Source: Echinometra lucunter
Taxonomy: Eukaryota; Echinodermata; Echinoidea; Camarodonta; Echinometridae
Assembly (NCBI GenBank): GCA_029962745.1
Contig: CM057157.1
Coordinates: 30,506,503 to 30,570,502, forward strand
Direction: 5' to 3'
DNA: 64,000 nucleotides
Translations under genes and position numbers: made by a program
Notes under the pieces: generated by a model
The model's database searches: none
Seen by the model: only the letters and a program-made list of their open reading frames with translations
What the model was told of the DNA's origin: nothing
In this document: piece after piece, positions 58,046 through 64,000 of the stretch
How positions within the stretch are numbered: the stretch's first letter is position 1
How the letters are laid out: every line of letters starts with the position of its first letter

Positions 58046-61000
58046 AAGAAAGAAAGAGAGAGAGAGAAAGAAAGAAAGAAAGAAAGAAAGAGAGAGCGAG
58101 CGATGTACATTACAGTCCCGTATTCATGTAAGTACATTTAAAAAAAAAATTTCTTTTCATAATCATCATCCATTGCCAGTGGTAAACGTTTTGGCATCAT
58201 TATTGTTCGCTTCTGTTAAATTTTGATTGACTGACAAAAAAAAACCACACACTTACGTTACATTTGATCTGTTCAGGTGTATTTACATTTTTCATTTCCT
58301 AGCTGTTCATATTATTGCCAATGTTGTCTCACATTCCCATTTGAACAAACATTTTTATGGAATATGGTGAATTTCTACATGTTTGGTGCAGTGCCCTATG
58401 TAGTTCTATATGTGAAATGGTATCTGATTATACTGCCTTTCATTGACTAAAGGAAGCTACTCTGTAGAATGAGTTTTTTAGTAAATGGAGAAAAATAAGT
58501 CACTTTTTTATAAGGAAATCTCTGGAGTTGTTTTCTTTTGATACATCTATATTTTGGAAATTGAGGGTCATGTGACCTTGATTTCATCATCATCATGTAG
58601 ATGTTACATGAAGTAAAAGTCAATTTTAAAAAAGTAAAATTCAGAGTTGCTTCCTTTTGTCATTGAATAGCAGTATAGTAGCCTCCGAGTTATATACATG
58701 ATGCTTTCAAATTTTTTCTCCCCACCTAGGTGTTGTTCACACATTCTATGAGAAGGTCAACCAGGGTCAGCCCGTTAATGTGATGTGTGTATTCAAGTCT
58801 CCAAAGAACATCTCATCTCTCACTGTGTCAGCCAGACTTGGAACAGCCAATGGCCCAGCATTAAACTCTATAGACATTGATACTCTAGGACCTCTGTTCA
58901 ATGTGACCTTTGCCGTTACTAATGGACAGAATTTGGTCTACTGTGAAATATCTACTGACGGACAGTCCGCTTCTTCAGGAGTTTCTCTAGACTATTTTGG
59001 TATATAATTTTTTTTTTTTCATGATATACTGGAGTTCTTGTCATGCGATCATAATGTGAAAGAAACTACATGTATTCCAAAGCAACTAGGAGAGTCAGAT
59101 TAGTGATCTATAAACACAGGTGTGTCTAGTGTGAGATTTGGAGATTATCGAATTGATGGGAAATTCACTTACTTTCCCCAAAAGTTCAAAGCACAAAGAA
59201 GTGGGACTGCACATAAATCTGACATGAATGTTACCCCTGAACTTTGCAGCTTTTTCTTGTCATATTTCCAATATAGGGGAATTTGAAGAGCAATCCTTGC
59301 TAAGGGACATTTTAACTGTGATATTCTTCCTAACTGACAAAGCTTACAAGTAATATTTCACCTTTCCTAGAACTCGAGCTTCTCTTTAATTTTGTTCCAT
59401 GGTAAAAAAAACTGTACTGTTATATAATGCCCAAGGGGCTACAAATGATATTTTGAAAGACATCATACTTTGTAGAAGAACTTCCTAAGTTCCTTGCACC
59501 AGTGCAGAAACATCCTTACGCGATGCAAAAGGCATTCTCTCGTAAATCAAATGCTGTAATTTAAACCTATCCAAAAGGAAGGAAGGTAACTAACAGTAAG
59601 TCCAAAACAATAGTTAGAGTGTCGCAACCTGATTTTTATTGGAAGAAAATGCATCATATTTATTATCAGCTTCTCTGCGTGCATTGCATCTAGGGGCATT
59701 TTTGCTTTGACGTGAAGAGTTTTAGTATATCATATTGAGCAGCATTGAAATGGTAATATACATGTAGCTTTCCTGCCATGTACGCTACGCCATGTGAAGA
59801 AATACAATGTACCGGATGCTTGTACCAATACCGGTATGCTTTAGTTCATTCCTTCCACTTCTTTAATTTGCAGCTCTTCCAACATTGAGCAGCCCTCCCT
59901 CTGTTGTGGAGTATGCTAATGAGAATGCTACTATTGATTGGCTTGGTTGGAGAGCAGAGAATGATTCTATGGATGGGGGAGAAGGTCCCATTGTTGGATA
60001 CATTGTATATTATCACGTAAGTCAAATGATAAGTACAATATTTTGTTAAATATTATTGTGCATGGACTTCATGTCTGTATAAGATCTATCAGCTACAGTT
60101 GTATACATGATTGCGTATATATGTTGATTTGTACATAATTTCTTTTTTTCATGTAAAGAAGAAAAGACCTCACAATGAGAGAACATAAGAAACAAACCAA
60201 AAAGAACAAACAATACTAATAACAGAAAAATCAATTATTTGAAAAATACATGTATGCATACATGTATTCTTAAAAGACAATGGATGATGATAGTTTATGT
60301 AAAGCCATTAACGTACAAAAATCTGAGCTGCATGGCCCTACATGCTATCAGTGTATGTAATATTGTGTAAATATGAAGCCTTGAAGAATGCACTTAAAAA
60401 CTAAAAGTATCATCTTGTGCTTCACAAAAAGTGAAAATATACCAGTGATCGGAAATGCCAGACTTTTTTACACCACAGACTGCAGTGTTAGTCAAAAGCA
60501 TACTCAGCTTGGTTTTGCAAATGGCATAATTTGTGTTATTTATCTTGATAATAACATCTTATATTTCAAAACCTTAATACTCCTGGCTATTTATTTATCT
60601 TTTTGAACATCCTTATACAACACAAACATCAAATCAAGCCTCCAAAAAGTTACCAGATCCCTTTAAATGGATATCAACAGGTTGTCTTTATAATGCACCT
60701 GTCAATTGTTTCTTCGGCCCCCGGGTACCCGGGCACTACCGGAGACTTTGGCCCCTCTAAGCTGACAAACCCCCGCCAACTTCCCCTCCGACTTAGCCTC
60801 CGGGCAGGGCATCTTCGGCAGCGAATCACCAACTAAGTCCCAGCCCCCATACCACGGGGAATTTCTCAAATCGTGGACGAAGTCCTGGCCCCCATACTTC
60901 TAATGTCGGGAGAAAGTACCCTTAATAATATAAACTATTTTATAGTAATATGAAAAACAATAGAAGAAATACACTGTAATAACCATTTATCATCATTTCA

Positions 61001-63230
61001 ATCACAAAGAATGAAATGTAAAATAATGAGAAACAAACAACAAACAAGCCAGAAAATGAAAAGGATCCGATACGATCGCTGCTGCTAAGCTCGACACTCG
61101 ACATCGGCGTGAGATGAAAAAAATTTGCTAGTACTTCGCATGGTAAATCTCATCAATATTAATTATCAAAATCATAATTTCTTCTAAACCGTATACCCGT
61201 TCGATATATGATATAGGTACGGTAATAATAATTTAAGTCAAATGTAGACCTACCTGACAAATTCAAACCAAGAGGCAAGAAATTCCCGGCCTAAATGAAC
61301 ACAATCGAGCCACCGCCGCAACCCCGAACATGGTCCCCGCCAGGCTGGGACATTTGTGCTCGAGCCACCGCCGCAGTGTCGTACATATTCCCCACCGGCA
61401 GGGGCGTCTGCCTGCACAACCCCCGACGATACACGGCAAGTACCCCGGTAGTGCCCGGGTACCCGGGGGCCGGAGAAACAATTGACAGGCGCATATGTGC
61501 AAAAGAAAAACCTTTCGTTTTCTGAATTGTTTTTTATGTGTAAAACACTAGCCTCTGCTGGGTGCTCATGGTACTTGATCTAGAATATTCATTGACTAAG
61601 CATCATTGTGTAATAAAGCACTACTGCAGTCCAGTGTCATGAGGAAGCAGCTGTGATTTTTCGTCAAATTGACTTTTTCTTGATTTGGGGTACTTTTTAG
61701 TATGCTTTACATGATGATGATGAAATCAAGGTCACATGACCTCCAATTCCAAAATATAGTGTCAGAAACAAGCACCTCCATAGATTTCTTTATAAAACAG
61801 TGACATATTTTCTTCATTTACCAAGAAACTCATTCTAGAGAGTTGCTACCTTTTGTTATTAGATGGCAGACTACATGTACATGTATATGTTGTGTAAAGT
61901 AGGAGAATGATTGTATCATGATGTCTTGTTTTGATAGATTGGTAGCAGCGCGGAGATGGCAGGTTCTGTATCGTCAAATGTCAGTGATGCAATGGGACGC
62001 TATGAATACACCGTGGTAAACCTCTCACCAGGCATGACGTATAGCTTCTCTGTGTCAGCAGTGAGAGAAGGAGAAGGAGGAGAGGGGCCGAGGGGACCCA
62101 ACTCTGAAGCAATTACATTACCAGGTCAGGCTTTAATGTTTTCTCTTCTCTTCCAGTTAAAGGCATTGGCTAACTTTGTAAGCAGCCGATTTAAAAAATT
62201 CTCAAACAAAGATAAAACATGTGTAAGAGTACTTGTATTTGTACTCAAAAACCTTGAAACCAACCATAATCTGGAATGAAAAACTGTTAGTAAGACGCAA
62301 ACCGTGATGTGATTATTTTTGGTCTCAGAGACAATTAAATACGACGACCGTTTTGCTCGAGTTCAAAAATACCGTTATCTGCCTCCCTCTGTGTGATTCG
62401 CCAATACTCATAGTACGCCCTGTGAGCCATGTGCGCATGCGTACTCCTTACGTCTAGTCTGTGCAACAGACCCGATATACTTTTCAAACGTTGGTTCACA
62501 TTTCTATATTTAAAAATATTACACTTTTTCACACTATAACCCTTAGGTTTATCCCATTTTCAAGTAGCAAAATGAGTTTTTTAAAACAATGTTAACAATG
62601 CCTTTAAAGTGTCCTTTCAAAGAGAATCATGAATATGGCAAAAATTTATCACTAGGTACTGAGAATCTAACAGTGACAATCATATTAAGTTTTAAGTCAA
62701 CTATGTATGGGGTGATTGAAAAATACTACAGATAAAACCACCTTCCAGCATCTAGGATACACATGTATACGAGCGATTTGCCAGAAAGATAACGATGTTT
62801 TAGTAACATCAAAGAATGCACCAATCCTGCCCAAGCAGACAAATTATGTTCGACCTGTGACGTCACACATGTCGGGAGCTGATCAGGTACAATGTTGCGG
62901 CTGTATTTTGTAATGCCTGTGGAGATGTTGTGGCCAAAGTTGGTAAGAGCTTGAAATCTTAATCAAAGGGTCATGAGTTAGACTCCCACTGATGCCTAGC
63001 GCCTTGTGTCCTTCAGCAAGACATTTAATCCATATTTGCTGCACTCTACCCAGGTGTATACATGGGTATAATGTCTATGATAATTCATTGTAAGCACATT
63101 GAGCACGCTTTAGGGTGGATATGTTGCGCAGTATAAATATCTTCATTATGGTTGTTGTTGTTGTCGCTATTTATTATTATCATTATTATTATTATTATTA
63201 CTATCATCATTATAATTTTTATTATTATTA

Positions 63231-63296
<66 letters not shown>

Positions 63297-63328
63297 CCAT
63301 TATTATTATCATTATTATTATCATCATC

Positions 63329-63360
<32 letters not shown>

Positions 63361-63614
63361 TATTATTACCATTATTATTATCATTATTATTATAATTATT
63401 ATTATTGTTATTATTGTTATTATTATCATTATTATTATTATTATTATTATTGTCATTATTGTTATTATTATAATTATTATTGTTAATATTATCATTATTA
63501 TTATTATTATTATTGTCATTATTATTATTATTATTATTATTATCATTATTATCATTATTATTATTATCATTATTATTATTATTATTATCATTATTATTAT
63601 TATCATTATTATTA

Positions 63615-63654
<40 letters not shown>

Positions 63655-63884
63655 CATTATTATTATCATTATTATTATCATCATCATCCTGTCTGTATTC
63701 ATGTAGTTCCAATGACAACAGTTCTACCATCAGAGGAGAGTCCAACCACTACATCAGGGGTGACAACCGGTGGTACACTTCCCATGAGTGATCAACTACT
63801 CCTCTACATCATTATACCAGTAGTCATAGTTATCTGCATCATCATTATTGTTCTGGTCTTGGTCACTATCGGGTTTCAGAGAAG
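47205..63884 (+). CDS. Tie1/2: Tie-family receptor tyrosine kinase, ectodomain and membrane span (3' part outside window)
   Basis: Twelve exons join in phase: 47205-47274, 51119-51391, 52683-52943, 54800-54934, 55144-55293, 55901-56035, 57017-57184, 57676-57804, 58730-58999, 59874-60016, 61938-62124, 63707-63884. The 699 residues seen are: signal peptide (1-23), two Cys-free Ig-like exons (24-201), five EGF modules (202-440), an Ig with its Cys pair (441-530), one FN3 (531-640), a Thr/Ser-rich stalk and a membrane span (671-697). Tie identity rests on the Ig-EGF-Ig-FN3-TM order and on strings shared with vertebrate Tie receptors (from memory): LIVRxC leading into EGF1, CLPDPYGC in EGF2, and REGEGGEGPRGP in FN3. 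Vertebrate Tie has three EGF and three FN3 domains, so this one is rearranged. It should signal from the cell surface; the kinase itself is not seen. An additional exon in the 3.8-kb first intron is not excluded. Confidence 0.88.
47538..48158. repeat. Nested-palindrome element, CGTGTTTCAGGCCCCAC ends (Tie intron 1)
   Basis: CGTGTTTCAGGCCCCAC at 47550 and GTGGGGCCTGAAACACG at 48127 are exact inverted copies, with looser pairing outside and inside. A related module, CGTGTTWACGGCCCCACC, occurs twice more in the same direction (about 47762, 47838) and once inverted (about 47940), making hairpins within the hairpin. AT-rich between modules. Confidence 0.75.
48673..48784. repeat. Tandem pair of identical 54-bp hairpins (Tie intron 1)
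   Basis: 48673-48726 and 48727-48780 are identical. Each reads CATGGACATCCCATAGAAAC to CGCGTTTCAATGGGA, so CATCCCATAGAAACGTGTGT pairs with ACACGCGTTTCAATGGGATG around a 7-base loop. Confidence 0.9.
48785..51118. other. Rest of Tie intron 1
   Basis: No exon with a matching phase is recognised. A segment at about 50207-50301 has a pyrimidine-rich acceptor and a GTGAGT donor but its frames do not fit. TTGGCAA/TTGCCAA stretches suggest old repeat copies. Confidence 0.45.
51119..51391 (+). CDS. Tie1/2: Tie exon 2, N-terminal Ig-like region
   Basis: Acceptor TTTTACAG|TT, donor AACC|GTGAGT, phase 1-1. Encodes ESESIIGVTSTPYGAGQLAR to GEETAIIIHAF, 91 residues without any Cys. Position fits the first Ig domain of Tie; sequence support for the fold alone is weak. 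Confidence 0.8.
52683..52943 (+). CDS. Tie1/2: Tie exon 3, Cys-free Ig domain
   Basis: Phase 1-1. Has VGDTVTLSV, a Trp (AIEWQRF) and DHADYYGTF, the strand-F DxAxYY pattern of Ig domains, but no Cys at either usual disulfide position. Ends LIKLIVR directly before EGF1, as in Tie2 (TRLIVR). Confidence 0.88.
52978..53561. repeat. Foldback element, AAAGGARAATGGAACCC family, copy B (Tie intron 3)
   Basis: AAAGGAAAAATGGAACCCAA at 52978 and TGGTGCATTCTCCTTT at 53545 are the ends. The same internal blocks as 46425-47008 occur in the same order, including GACAACTCTCCATTCATTTT and its inverse. Confidence 0.85.
54800..54934 (+). CDS. Tie1/2: Tie exon 4, EGF-like 1
   Basis: Phase 1-1. CPAGYYSAPLCNLVCPNCYN, GGVCDDVNGECVCAPGF and TGSNC: eight Cys in the Tie/laminin-type EGF pattern. 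Confidence 0.92.
55144..55293 (+). CDS. Tie1/2: Tie exon 5, EGF-like 2
   Basis: Phase 1-1. FGWECSQSCGSG ... CLPDPYGCNCLSGYTGNNC. CLPDPYGC is shared with vertebrate Tie EGF2 and is the best single family marker here. Confidence 0.93.
55901..56035 (+). CDS. Tie1/2: Tie exon 6, EGF-like 3
   Basis: Phase 1-1. CSPGTYGAGCEGMCHCGPMA, then CDRFTGQCSDGHC and WSGSNCQ. Its second half and donor were copied repeatedly just downstream. Confidence 0.92.
55967..56490 (+). repeat. 94-bp tandem repeat of half an EGF exon plus 5' splice site
   Basis: The unit ATCATGTGATAGGTTTACTG ... CTCAAACTGCCAAGGTAAGC recurs with aligned donor positions at 56036, 56130, 56224, 56318 and 56404 (steps 94, 94, 94, 86) plus a sixth copy without a donor. 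Four of five donors keep AAG|GTAAG; the fourth is CAGTGTAAG. No unit has an acceptor, and reading on from exon 6 hits TGA after 10 codons. Confidence 0.95.
56688..56860. repeat. Hairpin element (Tie intron 6)
   Basis: AACAAATATATCATGCACTG and AGCCTCTAGTGAAATTATGG pair with CCATAATTTCAACTAGAGCC and CAGTGCATGGTATATTTGTT. Arms of about 80 bases meet at TTCAGGGCTATGCCCCTCAG. Confidence 0.85.
57017..57184 (+). CDS. Tie1/2: Tie exon 7, EGF-like 4
   Basis: Phase 1-1. CPAGYYGENCTDLCNCLDNK, then CDRVTGNCYSTGGLCMPGYA. Longer than its neighbours, with an added tail (QVQLADCQS). Confidence 0.9.
57380..57545. repeat. SINE-like body fragment (Tie intron 7)
   Basis: GAGGAGAGTCACCGCCTTTG then CATGTTAAAGAACCCTCTGC resembles the body of tRNA-derived SINEs of marine invertebrates. 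No clear A/B boxes or tail. Confidence 0.4.
57676..57804 (+). CDS. Tie1/2: Tie exon 8, EGF-like 5
   Basis: Phase 1-1. GCFDNCSKTCHCQGGALSCN then GMCSARCQSEWIGPACQ. Confidence 0.9.
57860..58101. repeat. (GA)n/(GAAA)n microsatellite (Tie intron 8)
   Basis: Two GA-rich blocks (57860-57908 and 57956-58101). Gives false Arg/Glu/Lys and Ser/Leu/Phe frames. Confidence 0.96.
58431..58677. repeat. TACTGCCTTTCATTGAC foldback element, copy A (Tie intron 8)
   Basis: TACTGCCTTTCATTGACTAA then AGGAAGCTACTCTG is mirrored by CAGAGTTGCTTCCTTTTGTC then ATTGAATAGCAGTA. Carries GGTCATGTGACC at 58566 and (ATC)n. Same family as 61625-61875. Confidence 0.65.
58730..58999 (+). CDS. Tie1/2: Tie exon 9, Ig domain with disulfide
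   Basis: Phase 1-1. VNQGQPVNVMCVFKS and GQNLVYCEIS supply the two Ig Cys. Corresponds to the Ig after the EGF block in Tie receptors. Confidence 0.9.
59874..60016 (+). CDS. Tie1/2: Tie exon 10, FN3 first half
   Basis: Phase 1 in, 0 out. LSSPPSVVEYANENATIDWL then GGEGPIVGYIVYYH, with the conserved Trp of strand B and the YxVYY of strand C. Confidence 0.9.
60695..61492. repeat. Inverted-repeat element with GC-rich arms, about 800 bp (Tie intron 10)
   Basis: CACCTGTCAATTGTTTCTTC then GGCCCCCGGGTACCCGGGCA is inverted at 61443-61492, nearly exact over about 49 bases. GC-rich flanks (about 100-200 bp each) enclose an AT-rich centre. No coding frame of substance. Confidence 0.85.
61625..61875. repeat. 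TACTGC foldback family, copy B (Tie intron 10)
   Basis: TACTGCAGTCCAGTGTCATG then AGGAAGCAGCTGTG at the left; GAGTTGCTACCTTTTGTTAT then TAGATGGCAGACTA at the right. Internal ATGATGATGATGAAATCAAG then GTCACATGACC is the reverse complement of copy A at 58560-58600. AGGTCACATGACCT at 61729-61742 is a perfect palindrome. Confidence 0.65.
61938..62124 (+). CDS. Tie1/2: Tie exon 11, FN3 second half
   Basis: Phase 0 in, 1 out. YTVVNLSPGMTYSFSVSAVR then EGEGGEGPRGPNSEAITLPG. The REGEGGEGxxGP string matches the first FN3 of Tie2 (RRGEGGEGHPGP). Confidence 0.92.
62158..62606. repeat. TAAAGGCATTGG-ended MITE, copy B (Tie intron 11)
   Basis: Left TAAAGGCATTGGCTAACTTT and right ATGTTAACAATGCCTTTA. The interior is the reverse complement of copy A at 28243-28738. 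It starts 34 bases after the exon 11 donor. Confidence 0.8.
62930..63162 (+). repeat. tRNA-derived SINE
   Basis: TGGCCAAAGTTGGTAAGAGC resembles an A box and GGGTCATGAGTTAGACTCCC a B box. A body follows (TGTCCTTCAGCAAGACATTT) and the end is GCGCAGTATAAATATC. The following (ATT)n would be its tail. Confidence 0.6.
63163..63694. repeat. (ATT)n microsatellite, about 530 bp
   Basis: ATT/ATC triplets with rare GTT and ACC. It continues the SINE tail and ends 12 bases before the acceptor of Tie exon 12. All long frames here are repeat translations. Confidence 0.97.
63707..63884 (+). CDS. Tie1/2: Tie exon 12, stalk and transmembrane segment
   Basis: Phase 1 in, 2 out. PMTTVLPSEESPTTTSGVTT is a Thr/Ser stalk; LLLYIIIPVVIVICIIII then VLVLVTIGF is one membrane span, followed by QR at the cytoplasmic face. 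Donor GAAG|GTAACG. Confidence 0.9.
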
Positions 63885-64000
63885 GTAACGTGATGATAAC
63901 AACGATGATGATGATAGTGATGGTGATGATGGTGATGATTATGATGACGATGATGGTGATAATGAAGATGATTATGATGACGACGATGATGATGGTGATG
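63885..64000 (+). other. Start of Tie intron 12, GAT-rich
   Basis: GATGAT-type triplet repeat to the window edge. The cytoplasmic and kinase exons are expected further right. Confidence 0.8.

Noticed and set aside
57742..58137. 131-codon Phe/Ser/Leu-rich minus-strand frame
   Set aside because: Artefact of the GA/GAAA microsatellite in Tie intron 8.
63085..63745. Open frames of up to about 200 codons on both strands
   Set aside because: They are translations of the (ATT)n microsatellite (poly-Ile, Asn, Tyr, Leu), not genes.

Overview
The window reads as nuclear DNA of a marine invertebrate deuterostome. A sea urchin or close echinoderm relative is the best guess. The reasons are intron-rich genes with GT-AG junctions, a Tie-type receptor, an alpha-2,8-sialyltransferase, and a dense load of small hairpin transposons, (ATT)n-tailed SINEs and poly-C/poly-G runs. 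The species call is an inference; no rRNA, mitochondrial or other barcode sequence is present. There is one 500-N assembly gap (2732-3231).

Three protein-coding genes can be assembled exon by exon with matching splice phases. (1) 4702-11490 (+): a complete BTB-BACK-Kelch protein of 585 residues in five coding exons, matching IPP (KLHL27). (2) 26061-35904 (-): a type II Golgi alpha-2,8-sialyltransferase of the ST8Sia (GT29) type. Its six catalytic exons fit perfectly, including a 90-base exon that completes sialylmotif L; its 5' end is unresolved. (3) 47205-63884 (+), running off the right edge: a Tie-family receptor. Visible are a signal-peptide exon, two cysteine-free Ig-like exons, five EGF exons, an Ig exon with cysteines, one fibronectin III domain and a transmembrane exon. 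The kinase would lie beyond the window.

The rest is mostly transposon-derived. About twenty non-autonomous elements with inverted ends are recognisable, many of them full hairpins of 130-600 bp. Several families recur: AAAGG(G/A)-ended foldbacks at 12413, 45218, 46425 and 52978; GGGTGTTTCA hairpins at 13081, 33450 and 37307; TAAAGGCATTGG elements at 28243 and 62158. At least three elements enclose internal tandem repeats: 8399-8982, 20564-23375 and 42708-43495. Decayed LINE 3' ends lie at 18502, 38495 and probably 1138 and 41233.

Local repeat expansion has also touched the genes. A 23-bp, 39-copy minisatellite sits in a sialyltransferase intron. A 94-bp unit holding half an EGF exon plus its 5' splice site is repeated about six times in the Tie gene. 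Fragments of the last Kelch exon recur in the IPP 3' flank. The three genes show no sign of acting in one pathway; their adjacency looks like ordinary metazoan gene order.
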